Source: Tissierellia bacterium (lineage in GTDB: Bacteria > Bacillota > Clostridia > Tissierellales > Peptoniphilaceae). Taken from it: 36,641 nt of DNA. The position numbers and the translations under genes were made by a program. A model generated the notes under the pieces. That model made no database searches. It saw only the letters and a program-made list of their open reading frames with translations, and was not told where the DNA came from. The DNA is taken from NCBI GenBank assembly GCA_030532305.1, contig JAUNLJ010000017.1, positions 1 to 36,641 on the forward strand, given 5' to 3'. Positions 14,801 to 25,400 of the stretch are shown here, piece after piece (positions within the stretch are counted from its first letter, which is position 1; the number at the start of each line of letters is the position of its first letter).

Positions 14801-17800
14801 CGGTATAGAACTTATCAATAATCCCTTCAAAGGATTTTTTGAGACTGTCCTTAGAGCTGGCATCTAGACCAGAATCTATGGCCTTTTGGATCTTGTCTTG
14901 GTAGGCCTTTTGGACGGGGCTTTGGAACTTGTGGTTTTGTGCATCTGCCTTAGTATAGAAGGCATTAAAAACCTTAATGCGAACTTGTCCCTTGGCCGGG
15001 TCTCGGGTGATGGTGTAGGTTATTTCGCCCTTGGTCAGCTTGACCTGGTTTTCTCCCTCTGGCAAATCCTTAAGGGCCTCTAAAATCTCTTGGCCACTTA
15101 GGATAAAGTCCTCTCCTACAGAAGTAAAGACCTTGTCCTTGTAGCTGGGGTTAACCCCTAGGATGATCTTGTCAATTTGGTCTAGATAGAAGTAGCTGTC
15201 GCTACCTGTAAAATCTTGGACCTCATGGCTAGGATCTTGGTCCTTGGCTTCTTTTTGGGCTTGTTCCCAGGCCTCTTTGGCCTTTTGCCACTGGGCCTTG
15301 CTGTCGTTTAGGATAATTTCATCATAAACCAGCCGGTTGTCCATGTGGGTGTCGTCCATAACCAGGGTCCCGTCCCCTTCAGGGAACAAAACGCCTTCTG
15401 GATTGTTAAAGCCCACTTCCCAAATAAGGGACCGGTCTAGGTCGATAACCTGACCCTTCCGGCTAATAACCACTTGGCCATCCTTTAGTTCAAACTGGGC
15501 CCCTTGGTAAAGGTCCCCTAGGGCCTTTTGGATCTTGTCTAAAAGAAGGACTTGGTCCTTTTCGGCCTCGGTTTTGCCTTCTTTTTCCTTAAGCTCTAAG
15601 AGGGTCTTAAGGTAGGCATCTCGGTCCCGGTCATTGGCTTCCCGGTAGAAGATGTTAAAGAAGTTGTAGTCGGGTCGGCTAGAAAATTCCTTGGGTGGGT
15701 TCTTAAAGAAAGAGGCCTGGGCCTTGTCCTTAATCTTTAGGGTAAAGTACTTGTCTATGGCCTTACTTTCTGCCTCTAGACCCTCTTCTGTCCTAAAGAT
15801 GGACTTTTCTTCATATTGGATATTTCCACTCTCATCCACTAGGGGCTTGCCCTGGGCATCCATCTTGGGAGCCAGGTACTTGGCCTTAAGGTCTCCATGG
15901 AGCCTGTAGACCAGGTCCTTACCAGCTAAAAAACCAGGAAATCTCAGCTTAAAGTTGGCTTTTCTTAGGGCTTGGAAAATATCTCTTTCTTGGGTCAGGA
16001 TTTCCTGGCCCCCTATTTTTTGAACAATGCCCTGGATGGGGTCCTGGGATAGGACCACAAGACTCCCGTCAGCCTTATGGCCTAGGTAGATCTGGCCCTT
16101 TTTCACATAGAGGGTGTTATCCACTTGGACATAGTCCTCTGGCTTGGTGCTACCACTTAGCCGTTTTTTGCCGGCCAGGTCCACTTTTTCATTGTCCTTG
16201 GTGTAGCTTTCTTGGACCTTGTGGTCTAGGTCTTGGGCCTGGTAGTCTTGGTAGAGGATATTTCCCTTGAGGGTGTCGCCGTCCTTGATGGCGACAAACT
16301 TTTTCCCGTCGTAATAATACCTGTCTCCCACGGCCTCGTAACCTTCTAGGACTTGGTTGCCTGTATCTACAAAGACGGTATTCTCATCAATAGATAGGTC
16401 CTCATCAGAAGTCGTCCGGTCCTCTTGGCCTTCTTTTTTGAAGGTGTAGTGGCCAGTCCCTTCATCATAGGTTACCTGGATGGCCATCTTCCGGCCAAAC
16501 TTGTCCACTAGGGAATAGCCTTCTTGGTAGCTAAAGCCGGACATGATATAGGCAGGTTTGCCTTCTATGGTGTTAAAGACCGCATTTTCTACCAGCCGGT
16601 AACTTTTTCCACCCATGGTGACGGTCTTCTTTTCTCTATCAATGATGGCAGAATTGTCCATGGAGACAAATTTTCCACTTGTGTCTACAGCAGCCTCTGT
16701 AAGGCCTTGGTAGTCGCCTTTCTCCAGGCTACCCTTGGCGTTATAGATCCCGTCCTTAACCAGGGTCCCACCATAGGACTTCTTGCCATCCTTGCTGGTG
16801 ACAATCACATGACCTTTTTGCCCTTGGGGGGCCGGGGTCACAGTGGGGTCTGCCTTGCCGTCTTTGTTGGCTGCTTGGCCTTCATAGACGGGAAGGGTGG
16901 CGGTGTAGGAAATAAGCTGGCCGTCCTTTAATTCATAGACGGTCTTCTTTCCATCTTCTCCAGTATATTCTAGCTTACCCTTGACAAAGGTCCCCAGCTG
17001 GTCATAGCCACCCTCAGGATTTTTCTTATAAAGGCTTTGACCTTCTATCTTAAAGGTCCCGTCTTGGGTCACATCAAAGATTTCAGTGGTAACTTTGTGG
17101 GCCTCTCCGGCCTCGTCCACATAGACCTTGTCCTTGCCATTTTCTAGGATGACATCCTTAAGGTCTGCTGGGCTTAGGACTTGCCCCTTATAAAGAAGCT
17201 GGCCTTCCTCATTGGTCTCTAGGTTGCCACCTAGGTCCTTTAGGGCCAGGGATAGGCGGTATTTTCCACTCCCTAGGTCTTCATAGGCCAGGCCGGTCCC
17301 CTGGATAAATTCTGCAAATTTCCCGTTATAGTCGGGAAGGCTAAGGGTGATCTCTACAGAAGAAAGGGGGAGGGCTTGCCCGTTAGGAGAATTGACTATA
17401 ACCTCATCAATATACCCGTTGGACTTTTTCAAAATGTTGTAGATATTAAAGAAACGGTCGGTTTCTTCTACAATCTTATGGTCCTGGGTCTCTCCCCCAT
17501 CGTGTTCGGTGGGCTTGTTGGGATCATTGGACCCTATCCCACTTAAGTCTCCGCTATCTTCATAACCTTTTTTGGTGATTAAGAATTTTTTACTAAGGCT
17601 GGTTTCTCCCGCTTCAATGGTTAGTTCAAAACCGGTGTGGAAGGCGGCAGAAAAACCGGGCATGTTAAAGTTTAGCTGGGCAATGCCAAATTCCTTGTCT
17701 GTCTCAAAGGAATAACTTCCATCTTCATTTCTGGTGATCTTGGGAAGGTTTTGAGAATAATTTAAAAAGTGTAGATTATCCACCAGGGCCTTTGTGAGGT

Positions 17801-19160
17801 CCACCCCAGCTTCTAGGTCTAGGGGTCTAATGGTGACCTTAAAGGTCTCCTGTGGATCCTTGTCCTTATTGACTTGAACCATGAGGTTCAAAGAGGTGTT
17901 GTCCGGGACATAATAGGTATCCTGATCCTTGGCCAAGGGGCCTGTGGGTTTTCCCCCCACATAGGGGAAAAGCTGTACTTCGGGGCCCTGACCTTGGGTA
18001 TAGTTGGGTGAAATGGTCCCATTTTGGATGCCCTCTATAAGGGCCTTTTGCTTGGCTTCAAAGGCTGCCTTTAAATCGGCTAAGCTAAGTCCTGCTAGGT
18101 CTTCTTTTCCCAAGATCCTTTTTAGGGCCTCTTGGTGGCTAGCTAGGGCCTCGTCTAGGGCCTCTTGGGCAGACACTTCTGGGTTAAGGGCCTCTTCTAG
18201 GGCCTTTTTAAGGGTGTCATAGTCCTCATAGATGGCCTGGGCATCACTAGATGAGCTGGCCCCTGGATCGATTCCCGGAATATAGGGGGTCTTGTGGAGG
18301 CTATCTAGGGCATCTTGTTCTTCTGAACTTAGGGCGCGAGGTGGATTAAAGGCGCCTAGGGCCTGGTTAAAGTCTTCCACATCTTTTTTACTCAGCTTGC
18401 CCTCTTGGACCTTCTTTTGAAGGTCTTCATATTTGGCCTGCAGGTCGTAGAACTGTTCGGTCCTGACCTTATCAGTAAAGCGTCCTAAGATGGTCTCATC
18501 TAGCTTTTCCCTACCGGAAGCCACCACTTCTTGGTAGTAGCTTTCGTTATACTGCTTTTGCAGGGCTGCCTTTTTCTTTTGGTCTTTTTCCGCATCAATT
18601 TGTGCCTGAAGATCTTTTAAGGTCTCCGATTCATTGGGGTCTAGCTGGGGCCCCTGGCCTCCCGCCTCCCGGGTTTCCCCTGGGCCTTCTGCTGGCTCTT
18701 TTGGGGCCGGGTCCTCGCTTTTTATAAGCACTGGGTCTTCCTCTGGCCCTTCCATCTCTGGCTGGGCTGGTGGGTCTAGGTCCTGGGGCTCTGCCTTAGG
18801 CTCTTCTAGGGCCTCCCCCTCTTTTTGGGCCTCTTCTATGGGGGCCTTCTTAGGAAGGACCTTGGGACCCACTGGGCTGGGGGCCTCTTCCTGGCCAAGA
18901 CTTGCTTCCTGGGCTAAAGGATCTGCCTTCTTGGGGCCCTCTAGGCTAAAGACCAGGGCCTCTTCTTCTTTCGGCACTTCTTTCACTTCTTCTTTTTGAA
19001 TTTCTTCTTGAGAGAAAGAGGCCGAAGGCTGGTCAGATGGGGCCGCCAGCGAAACTGTCTGGGAAACAAGGCCATCTTTCGCATCTAGGGCCATAACCGG
19101 CACTGCCAAAGACAGTTGAAGGGCCATGGCCGCCAATAAAATGCTTAGCTTTCTGTTCAT
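11850..19160 (-). CDS. Giant LPKTG-anchored surface protein, 2436 residues
   Basis: Signal peptide at residues 1-24 (basic MNRK, hydrophobic core, cleavage after VMA). Residues of about 30-190 are acidic and Pro/Glu-rich, likely extended. About 190-370 is highly helical and charged, coiled-coil-like. From about 390 onward are beta-rich adhesin-like segments alternating with charged helices; I recognise no named domain. About 2350-2400 is a Pro/Gly wall-spanning stretch with some Gly-x-y pattern. The tail is LPKTG (2404-2408), a 21-residue hydrophobic helix and RRRLARG, a complete sorting signal. Cysteines are very rare: I noticed C1458 and the pair C1755/C1763. RBS AGGAGGAG precedes the ATG, and a 17-spaced promoter with an inverted repeat lies upstream at 19202-19252. 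The coupled class B sortase presumably anchors it. An adhesin or matrix-binding role is inference. Confidence 0.87.
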   Translation of the reverse strand: MNRKLSILLAAMALQLSLAVPVMALDAKDGLVSQTVSLAAPSDQPSASFSQEEIQKEEVKEVPKEEEALVFSLEGPKKADPLAQEASLGQEEAPSPVGPKVLPKKAPIEEAQKEGEALEEPKAEPQDLDPPAQPEMEGPEEDPVLIKSEDPAPKEPAEGPGETREAGGQGPQLDPNESETLKDLQAQIDAEKDQKKKAALQKQYNESYYQEVVASGREKLDETILGRFTDKVRTEQFYDLQAKYEDLQKKVQEGKLSKKDVEDFNQALGAFNPPRALSSEEQDALDSLHKTPYIPGIDPGASSSSDAQAIYEDYDTLKKALEEALNPEVSAQEALDEALASHQEALKRILGKEDLAGLSLADLKAAFEAKQKALIEGIQNGTISPNYTQGQGPEVQLFPYVGGKPTGPLAKDQDTYYVPDNTSLNLMVQVNKDKDPQETFKVTIRPLDLEAGVDLTKALVDNLHFLNYSQNLPKITRNEDGSYSFETDKEFGIAQLNFNMPGFSAAFHTGFELTIEAGETSLSKKFLITKKGYEDSGDLSGIGSNDPNKPTEHDGGETQDHKIVEETDRFFNIYNILKKSNGYIDEVIVNSPNGQALPLSSVEITLSLPDYNGKFAEFIQGTGLAYEDLGSGKYRLSLALKDLGGNLETNEEGQLLYKGQVLSPADLKDVILENGKDKVYVDEAGEAHKVTTEIFDVTQDGTFKIEGQSLYKKNPEGGYDQLGTFVKGKLEYTGEDGKKTVYELKDGQLISYTATLPVYEGQAANKDGKADPTVTPAPQGQKGHVIVTSKDGKKSYGGTLVKDGIYNAKGSLEKGDYQGLTEAAVDTSGKFVSMDNSAIIDREKKTVTMGGKSYRLVENAVFNTIEGKPAYIMSGFSYQEGYSLVDKFGRKMAIQVTYDEGTGHYTFKKEGQEDRTTSDEDLSIDENTVFVDTGNQVLEGYEAVGDRYYYDGKKFVAIKDGDTLKGNILYQDYQAQDLDHKVQESYTKDNEKVDLAGKKRLSGSTKPEDYVQVDNTLYVKKGQIYLGHKADGSLVVLSQDPIQGIVQKIGGQEILTQERDIFQALRKANFKLRFPGFLAGKDLVYRLHGDLKAKYLAPKMDAQGKPLVDESGNIQYEEKSIFRTEEGLEAESKAIDKYFTLKIKDKAQASFFKNPPKEFSSRPDYNFFNIFYREANDRDRDAYLKTLLELKEKEGKTEAEKDQVLLLDKIQKALGDLYQGAQFELKDGQVVISRKGQVIDLDRSLIWEVGFNNPEGVLFPEGDGTLVMDDTHMDNRLVYDEIILNDSKAQWQKAKEAWEQAQKEAKDQDPSHEVQDFTGSDSYFYLDQIDKIILGVNPSYKDKVFTSVGEDFILSGQEILEALKDLPEGENQVKLTKGEITYTITRDPAKGQVRIKVFNAFYTKADAQNHKFQSPVQKAYQDKIQKAIDSGLDASSKDSLKKSFEGIIDKFYTDQQDCYGVLQDTFNKMIDQVEGTEDEQKAQLEKIKAAIQKDLETFKLAYLDPAKGDYQFDDMSFNAIRFILKANTSIGGAMDPVKTKKLAISSVLVPDVDIPFTDEFGQILTNRDKYLNQEIEDILKNGLEEGESKKTFKKDDFQKKEEVYREVMAEANRRVNAKVQEGQITIKDLVEVKDQDKLGLEKYGPKAGKAFAYGDLAGIKDSKGKPINPWYVDENTTIEGKLKAILTEKELAALKANQALYDKYVNQPIDLAGYYMSQDGANRRFYGNQANYFIVMGNQAPGIFGREDQWTKKICRHGILGHCIYSAGGGSLPGEEGGADKDQDMGHSQSQIEISYSPSSQLPDQEKPKLDKEANKNEVVLGPEDQKVDFTIKVSVDKLKKEEKEISDALSNKVDTDYTGYNDKGYFVYKDALIIDVLPEIFKPQEGTSILVELDEKALKAGGANQALNMEDFKAGIKTVYTEDVWAYLKDLEKTQPAKAQVLKAALEGRVSEGTKEQAILAWLPEFEAPHGSKDQIQLSLSQLLVDKDLFKDYADKFGEIFTNEAIFGIPGDFLSGKKDLPVREEEKPRVNKYLQVLDKDGNVIDADKAEGWFKGSAMIHFGDSFNYKISVYHDNGIFDSGLGTSADKNWQLEDLFKAENGLRPVLRDFVQIPEGTDFVIIYRIGDRTYTEAELKEAIDKKEASLDQVTGLLMKAGPKGFPNKTTQDFILPMMIPELDAKIQDGKLIYIASDGQEKVLGEAKDFFNLEDLKEVDKDLLFKNQVDGSNTVTIKLEKEGFIKLFKEFLEADGKTLINENRPEVTFDIIQQAEGQEDQIVGSLVLNEDNHFQGKLDQLPLFKKTVTIDEDGKIVIDLVEYTYSVMERAVDGYTLELQKLEGDDLGFVIKAQNTKKPHKPGKPEEPGEPPLVNPPSKPGKPSGPQGPGQPGQPGGPQRPGKTSPGGLPKTGLVTETASMLYGLILLAGLVFLRRRLARG

Positions 19161-19201
19161 CTTTCTCCTCCTTTCTTTCTATATTTAATGATAAGTATAA
19201 A

Positions 19202-19252
19202 GGTATACTATCACCATATGTATAGTATATACCTATCTTTTTTGATATACAA
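19202..19252 (-). promoter_or_regulatory. Promoter and inverted-repeat operator of the giant surface protein
   Basis: On the minus strand TTGTAT (19252-19247) and TATACT (19229-19224) are 17 bases apart. An imperfect inverted repeat, GGTATACTAT (19202-19211) with ATAGTATATACC (19222-19233), covers the -10 and the start site, the place a repressor would bind. The leader is about 57 bases. Confidence 0.6.
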
Positions 19253-19336
19253 TACTTTACTAGTATAATATTAGTATTTTACACTGTTTTTTGGTCTTGC
19301 CTTTTTTAGCCCCTTGGCCCCTAAAAAAGTCCCCAT

Positions 19337-19360
19337 AAAAAAAGGCGCCCCAGGGGCGCC
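19337..19360 (-). terminator. Terminator of the FetAB-type operon
   Basis: GGCGCCC/GGGCGCC with a 3-base loop, followed on the minus strand by seven T. Confidence 0.88.
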
Positions 19361-19380
19361 AGCTGGCTAGTCTTTCTAGC

Positions 19381-20154
19381 CTAGGGTTTGATATGGATGA
19401 GCTGCTTCTTTTTATTAAAGAAGCTCCGGTAGGACAGGTAGGAGGCTATAAAGGAGGAAATGGAGGTGGTGGAGAGGAGCATAAAGGTGACCATAATCTG
19501 GTACTTAATGGCCTCTAGGGGGGCTGCCCCGGCCAAAATCAGCCCGGTCATCATGCCTGGCAGGGAGACAATCCCCAGGGTCTTGGCTGAATCAATGGTG
19601 GGGACCATCCCGGTCTTAATGGCCTCCCGGATAATATCCATGGAGGCCAGCTTAATGTCTGCCCCCAGGGAGAGCTTGGTCTCCACTTCTTCCCGCCTAT
19701 TTTTAAAGTTATCCACCATCTGCCGGTAGCACAGGCCCAGGGCCACCATGGAATTACCCACAATCATCCCACTGATGGGGACAATCTGGTAGGGCTCATA
19801 GGCTATGGTCTTAGACAGGAGGAGGACCATAAGGGTAATGGCCGACCCGGTGGCAATGGAGAAAAAGGAGATGGGGAAGATATTTTGGATCCCCCCGCCC
19901 CGTTTACTGGCATTGTAGGCGGCATTAAAGATCATAAAAAGAAGGAGCAGGGTGGTAAAAAGAGGGCTGTCGGTCCCAAAGATATAGTCTAAAATATAGC
20001 CCACCAGGACCAGCTGAAGGACTGCCCGGAGGACCCCCACAATAATTTCTTTTTCTAATTTAAGTTTTTGCCAATAGGAGAAAAAGAGGCAAATAAAAAC
20101 CAGGGAAGAAGAAATCACTAGGGAATGGATGCTAATGGTATTCATGGCGTTCAT
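19381..20154 (-). CDS. fetB: ABC exporter permease, FetB/UPF0014 family
   Basis: A 257-residue membrane protein with about seven hydrophobic segments. Family landmarks are VGVLRAVLQLVLVGYIL near the start, FNAAYNASKR (about residues 76-85), PISGMIVGNSMVALGLCY, the coupling-helix region EVETKLSLGAD, and VSLPGMMTGLILAGAAPLEA. The E. coli homologue FetB with FetA exports iron and protects against peroxide; the same role is a fair guess here. The ATG at 20154 overlaps the stop of the ATPase gene (ATGA) and has GGAGG seven bases upstream; a second in-frame ATG three codons on is less likely. The gene ends 21 bases before a strong terminator. Confidence 0.87.
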   Translation of the reverse strand: MNAMNTISIHSLVISSSLVFICLFFSYWQKLKLEKEIIVGVLRAVLQLVLVGYILDYIFGTDSPLFTTLLLLFMIFNAAYNASKRGGGIQNIFPISFFSIATGSAITLMVLLLSKTIAYEPYQIVPISGMIVGNSMVALGLCYRQMVDNFKNRREEVETKLSLGADIKLASMDIIREAIKTGMVPTIDSAKTLGIVSLPGMMTGLILAGAAPLEAIKYQIMVTFMLLSTTSISSFIASYLSYRSFFNKKKQLIHIKP

Positions 20155-20816
20155 GCTTGGACCTCCTCTAGGGACACAATTTTCCCCTCATCTAGGGTCA
20201 AAATCCTCTTGGCGTAGCGGCGGGCCCCCTCCTGGTCATGGGTAATGGCCACAAGGGTGGTCCCCTCCCGGTTTAATTGGCAGAGGATCTGGCGGACCAG
20301 GTCCTTGTTTTCCGGGTCCAGGGCCGAGGTGACCTCGTCTAAAAGGAGGACCTCCGGCAAAATTAAAAGGCCCCTAATAAGGGCTATCCTCTGCTTTTCC
20401 CCTCCAGACAGGTCCCCTACCTCCTGGTCTAGGTAGTCTAGGGGCATCTTAAAAAGGGAAAAGACCTCTTCTACCCGGTCCAAATCCAGCTTCTTATTTC
20501 GTATGCTGTAGGGAAATTCAATATTTTCCCTCACCGTCTCCCCAAACAGATAGGGGGTCTGGGCCAGGTAGAGGACCTGTCTTCTTAGCTGGATGGGGTC
20601 ATGGTCCCTATAGTTTTTCCCCTTGAAAAATAGGTCCCCCTGGCTGGGGCTAATTAGGTCATTGCAAAGTTTAAGCAGGCTACTCTTCCCACTGCCCGAG
20701 GGACCCACAAGACCTAGAAAGTCCCCCCTTTCAATCTCCAGGGAAATCCCCTGTAAAATAATTTTTTCTTCAACCTGAAAGGTTACATCCCTTAATTCTA
20801 ATAAGGACAAGCTCAT
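20151..20816 (-). CDS. fetA: ABC transporter ATP-binding protein, FetA-like
   Basis: A 221-residue single-domain ATPase. Walker A is GPSGSGKSS (about residues 38-46), the Q-loop is YLAQTPYLF, the signature is LSGGEKQR (about 139-146), Walker B is VLLLDEVTSALD and the switch is ITHD. It has no membrane part, and its stop overlaps the start of the permease gene, so the two form one transporter. By analogy with FetAB it drives iron export. RBS AAAGGAG precedes the ATG closely. Two possible promoters lie upstream: TATAAT at 20882-20877 with a TGG extension, or TTGACA at 20857-20852 with a poor -10. Confidence 0.88.
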   Translation of the reverse strand: MSLSLLELRDVTFQVEEKIILQGISLEIERGDFLGLVGPSGSGKSSLLKLCNDLISPSQGDLFFKGKNYRDHDPIQLRRQVLYLAQTPYLFGETVRENIEFPYSIRNKKLDLDRVEEVFSLFKMPLDYLDQEVGDLSGGEKQRIALIRGLLILPEVLLLDEVTSALDPENKDLVRQILCQLNREGTTLVAITHDQEGARRYAKRILTLDEGKIVSLEEVQA

Positions 20817-20876
20817 CAGCTCCTTTATCTTTGCCTCTTAAAAGGCCTTTTTGTCAAGCTAACTTCCCGTCTTTTT

Positions 20877-20885
20877 ATTATACCA
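20877..20885 (-). promoter_or_regulatory. Extended -10 promoter upstream of fetAB
   Basis: The minus strand has TGGTATAAT with only a weak -35. It would give a leader of about 55 bases. Confidence 0.5.
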
Positions 20886-21197
20886 TCTCTCCCCAGAAGA
20901 AAGACAGACCTATCTTGCCAGGGGCTTTTCTTAAGACAGGAAAAAACCGGACCCCAGGCCGGTCTCCTTGTATCTTTTGCCATCCCCAGGGGCCCCTTCT
21001 TGTTTTTTACACCAATTTATAGGCCTTTTATGGCCTATCTTTTTGGGCTTTCTTTGATTTATTAAATCCTTCCCGGGCTTTTTTTCATCTTCTTAAAATC
21101 CCTCTTGTTTTTCCCAACAAGATTAGACTATGAAAATATTTTTTATGCATGCTATTATAATACTATATAGACTATTTTTTGCTAAGGGAGGGGGATT
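20886..21197. other. Divergent intergenic region with several hairpins, no gene seen
   Basis: Between fetA (minus) and the PucR-family gene (plus). It holds a minus-strand terminator-like hairpin ACCGG/CCGGT (20946-20963) with a T run on the minus side, and a plus-strand hairpin ATAGGCC/GGCCTAT (21019-21038) followed by CTTTTT. Neither has a gene before it. A weak minus-strand frame of 21 codons near 21150 has no ribosome site. A plus-strand TATAAT for the PucR gene lies at 21156-21161. Confidence 0.5.
21156..21161 (+). promoter_or_regulatory. -10 box of the PucR-family gene
   Basis: TATAAT in a very AT-rich setting beside the palindrome ATGCAT, with no good -35. Start near 21168, leader of about 30 bases. 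Confidence 0.4.
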
Positions 21198-22325
21198 ATG
21201 TATCTTTTAATAAAAGACTTGTTGCAGTTAGAAAGCTTTAAGTCCATTACTTATATTGCCGGCAAAAAGGGTTCTTCCAATAAGGTGACAGGCGTTGGCC
21301 TCCTGGACTATGAGTTGGATGTGGAATTTCGTGACCAGTATGTCTACGAAAATCTTTATGAGGGTTTGCTCTGCCTAACCACCTTCCTCTATGCCAAGGA
21401 CCAGGACTATCTCATCCTAGAGGCCATTAAAAAACTCCACAACAGAAGGTGTAGTGGCCTGGTGATTAAAAATATTTATAATTTACCCATTAGTGCCAAG
21501 GTCATCCGCTATGCCGATTCCATTCATTTTCCTGTCTTTTTAATCGATGGCAACTCTGTCCTCTTTGAAAATATCATCCTAGAGGCCCACGCCTTTAGCC
21601 AGGTGAAGTCTCTAGCCAACAAGACCAACGAGCTCTTTGACCGGCTCCTCCACGAGACCCTGTCTGCCCAAGAGGTCATGGACCTGACCCGAAGCCTTGT
21701 CCCCTCCCTCAAAAACCACTATAAAATCTCTTACTTCTACCCCCGGTCCCAGGAGGCGGATTTAGAAAAATGTTGTTCCAACCAGGCCTTCTGCTTTAAA
21801 TATTACAGGGGCTATTTCTATATTAGCTCCTCTAACTCTGCCGATGAGGGGTCTGTAAAGATAGATGACCGGGTCCTAGACCAAAAGCATATCGGGATCA
21901 GCGACCTCCACCACTTCCCTGAATTTTTTCAAAAGGCCCTCCGGGAGGCCTACTATGCCAGCACCTATGCCCTGATGACCCAGGTCCCCCAGGCCAACTA
22001 CTCTGACCTGGGTGTCTTTCAGCTCATTCTTTCCAACGGCCATAACAGGACCTTTAGCTCTTTCTCAAACCGGCTGATCCATGAGATTAAGGGCTATGAT
22101 GCCCTCTATAATAGTGAGCTTTTATCTACCCTCACGGCCTATATTATGAATAGCTGTGACCTGGATGTAACCTCTTCTGATTTAAAGGTCCATAAGAATA
22201 CCATCAAGTACCGGCTGGACCGGCTAAGGGATGTTACCGGTCTAGACTACCGGTCTTTTAAGGACCTGGAAACCCTCTCCCTATCTGTAAAAATTTACTT
22301 GGCCCATAGGCATCTTTCTGGCTAA
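21198..22325 (+). CDS. PucR family transcriptional regulator
   Basis: A 375-residue regulator. Residues of about 1-125 match the PucR N-terminal domain: IKDLLQLESFKSITYIAGKK, the VTGVGLLD strand, then LVIKN and PVFLID. The middle is a variable, possibly ligand-binding segment. The C terminus is the PucR/CdaR-type helix-turn-helix: LLSTLTAYIMNSCDLDVTSS followed by HKNTIKYRLDRLRDVTGLD (about 320-355), the hallmark of this family. Such proteins respond to purines, sugar acids or amino acids and often activate neighbouring catabolic genes; no obvious target adjoins it, as fetAB and the SLH protein are the neighbours. Start ATG after GGGAGGGGGATT. It is followed by a strong terminator. Confidence 0.88.
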   Translation: MYLLIKDLLQLESFKSITYIAGKKGSSNKVTGVGLLDYELDVEFRDQYVYENLYEGLLCLTTFLYAKDQDYLILEAIKKLHNRRCSGLVIKNIYNLPISAKVIRYADSIHFPVFLIDGNSVLFENIILEAHAFSQVKSLANKTNELFDRLLHETLSAQEVMDLTRSLVPSLKNHYKISYFYPRSQEADLEKCCSNQAFCFKYYRGYFYISSSNSADEGSVKIDDRVLDQKHIGISDLHHFPEFFQKALREAYYASTYALMTQVPQANYSDLGVFQLILSNGHNRTFSSFSNRLIHEIKGYDALYNSELLSTLTAYIMNSCDLDVTSSDLKVHKNTIKYRLDRLRDVTGLDYRSFKDLETLSLSVKIYLAHRHLSG

Positions 22326-22359
22326 GCCCCTTTAAGAATCGTTTTTTTGAAATGCATAA

Positions 22360-22400
22360 AGCCCTAGGACCAAGGGAGGGGTCCTAGGGCTCTTTTTCTT
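22360..22400 (+). terminator. Terminator of the PucR-family gene
   Basis: AGCCCTAGGACC pairs perfectly with GGTCCTAGGGCT (12 bp), followed by CTTTTTCTT. Confidence 0.92.
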
Positions 22401-22432
22401 AAAAAAACCGGAGATAAGGCCTATCTCCGGTT
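22401..22432 (-). terminator. Terminator of the SLH surface protein
   Basis: AACCGGAGATA pairs with TATCTCCGGTT, followed on the minus strand by TTTTTTT. It is back to back with the plus-strand terminator. Confidence 0.92.
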
Positions 22433-22439
22433 AGCTGGC

Positions 22440-25400
22440 CTACTTGTCGTAGGCAAAGGACTTGTCGTTGAGATTTTTCCAGGTCTCTTCCTGGCTGGTC
22501 CTAGTCCGGGTGTAGTCGTGGCCGTTGGTGGCTTCCACAATGGGGTAGTAGGCCCAGGTCCCTTGGATATCTACAAAGGGGTAGACCTGGTGGGCCACTT
22601 GGTCCACAAAGCTTTCATCGGCTAACCGGTTTAGCATCCGGTTGACCAGGGTGACCACTTCTGCCCGGCTAATGGCCTGGTCGGGCTTAAAGGTCCCGTC
22701 TGGATAGCCCTTGATCCAGCCCGCTTGGGCGGCCTTTTGGATATAGGCATAGGCCCAGTGGCCCCTGCCCACGTCCCTGAAGCTTTTGTCTCCTTCTTTA
22801 AGGTCGGCAAAGCGGGTGGCCATGGCGGCAAACTCTGCCCGGGTGATCCTATTTTCGGGCCTAAAGGTCCCGTCTGGGTAGCCTTCTATAATCTTCTTTT
22901 GGCTCATATAGGAGAGGGCCGTAATGGACCACCGGTTCCGGGCCACATCGGAGAAGTTATAGGGGTAGACCTGGCCTTTTTGGGGCCTGTCTTCTAGGAG
23001 CCGGGAGAACATAAGGGCCACTTCTTCCCGGGTCATGGGGTTCTTGGGCCGGAAGGTCTGGTCCTTATAGCCAATAAGGTATTGGTAGTGGTCCTTCCGG
23101 TTAAGGGGGAGGGGTTTGCCTGGGCTGGGGGAGGTGTCCCCAGGGTCTTCAGGCTCTTCAGGCTCTTGGTAGGGCCCTGCAGGAATCCCTAAAATATCAT
23201 AAATAGGCCCCCCCTCTTTATAGAGGGCTAAATGACGGGTGCCAAAGTCTGGGAGGATGGCCCTTTTAAAGGGGGCCTGGGAAATTTGGCTAGACCCGGT
23301 GGCTATGGGGGTCAAGACCAGATTGTCTTTATTTTCTTTTACATAGTCAAAGTCCTTGTAGGTCCCTTGGCTAGGGTCGGCCTCATCTCCCCAGTAGCTA
23401 GACTGTAATTTCCGGCCGGCAATGCTAATCTGGCCTAGGCTGTCGCCCTTGGTGAAGTCTCCACCCTCCAGGCTAATGGGGAAGGCCCTCCGTTTTTCTT
23501 GGTCCACTTCCACTAGGTAGTTGTTTTTTAGAAGAGGTTCTTGGCCTCCGGCAAGATAGGATTTAAGAGCCTTATCTGAAGACTGGTTATCGTCTAGCTT
23601 AGCTAAAAGACTAAAGCCCTCTAAAGTGCCGTAGTAAATTAAGCCTACAGCTTCGCCTGCACCCACCATTCCATCGGCACCAGCAAGGCTTATATCGCCT
23701 CCCACATAGGCTCCAGAATTTTTAATATAGTTATCAGCTGCAGCGCCCTCTTTGCCTTGGAGCACACCGGCAAAACCACCGGCTAAGCTGGGGGTTTTGC
23801 CGTCGGTTTTATCCGTTGCCCCTTTCAAGTCCCCAAAGACCAAGGCTGCCGACTTATCCACGGTGGTGGCCTTCCCATAGGCTAGTAATTTCCCGGCAAA
23901 GCCCCCCAGGTTATTAACCCCTAGGTTATTAGTGGAGGTCAAACTGCCGTTTACTTGGGCGGCGTTATTCAGGTAGCTGGAATCATAGCCGATACCCGTA
24001 AAGCCCCCCAGGTTGACATAGTTGCCATTCTCCGTAGTCAGGTCATCTACAATAAGGGCGGTGGAATTACTTATAGTGCCCCCATAGTTATAGCCTTCAA
24101 AACCCCCAAGGTTAAGGTGGTTGGCCCTTTGGGTGGCAGGGTCTCCAAGGACGCTGATGGTCTTAAACTGAACGTCACTGTCTGTGATGTCGCCTTTATT
24201 ATAGCCGACAAAACCACCGGTTTTCCCTTTTTGACTATTCTTGACGGTCAAATCCTTGCCATAAACATGGGCCTTGCTGATTTTGCCATAATTCATGGAA
24301 ATAAAGCCACCAATAAGGGCATCTTCTGCCGGACTTTGGATGACCACATCATCTAGGTTAAGGGTCACATTTTTTACATCCACTTCTACATCCGGTTGGT
24401 TTGTATGCTTTTTGGCATAGTTGGCAAAGCCAGCAAAAACGCTAATCCCTTCAGCTTGAAAGCCTTTAATATTAATTGTATTGCCGTCTTTTTCCCCATC
24501 AAACTGGGTAACGTATTGGGCCAAGCCCGCCATATAACCGTCCTTACCCTGGCCAACCATGTCTTCTTCAAGGGTAATGGTGTTATTTTGTCCTTTTAGA
24601 AAATGCCGGAAGGGCATGGTATAGGCTAAGCCCTTTTCATTGCTGGCTTGTAGGCTCTGGGCTGATAGCTGGTTGTTATCGCCCATAAAGTAGCCCCAAA
24701 GAAGAGCAAAAGAATAAGCCTCCTGGCTCTTGGCTTTCACATGGCCTTTAACGGCGAGGCTGTTATTTTCGAAAACGTCATAGTTATCTAAGCCACTGCT
24801 CATCCAATTGGCAAAGCCGAGGACGGCCATGGTTTTGGGACTGGGTTTTTCCGCGCCAAACTGAAGATAGGCATCATATGCCTTACTTGAAGTGGCACTA
24901 ATATCCCCTCCCACATTAAGCCTCACATTTTTAATGGTTAAGGGTAGGGCTTGTAAGTCTGCATCGTCTTCTAAATCATTAATGTAGTCCCACTGGCCAA
25001 TGCCCAGAGCCAGGGTATCAAAATGGATGTTTCCCTTGTTTTCGGCAATAATGGAGCCGGAAATATCCAGGCTGACATCCTCTAAATAATGCAGGTCCTG
25101 ACCTGCGCCTGCGGCAATAAGGGGGACATAGCCATAGCCTTGATACTTGTGCAAGTTATAATCGCCATCGGTGGTGGCTTTAATATCGCCTCCAACTTTT
25201 AAGGTGACATCTTTAAACTTCTTAAATTGGATATCATAGCCTAGTCCTGTGGCTTCAGCACGGGTGTGCTTGCTGGTGGCTAAAATAGAGCCATCAACGG
25301 TGATATTGACCCCTTGAATATCTCTAAATTGATTTTTATTAACATGACGAAGGGATTGATACACAAGAAAGCCACCTGAACGGGCATAAACCAGATCCAT

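Noticed and set aside
16524-16931. 135-codon plus-strand frame opposite the giant gene
   Set aside because: No ribosome site and no recognisable protein pattern; the minus-strand gene is continuous here.
18634-18999. 121-codon Ser/Gly-rich plus-strand frame
   Set aside because: Reverse reading of the acidic Pro/Glu-rich region of the giant protein.
21100-21165. Minus-strand 21-codon frame beginning at an ATGCAT site
   Set aside because: No ribosome site and no typical peptide features; the DNA is promoter-like.
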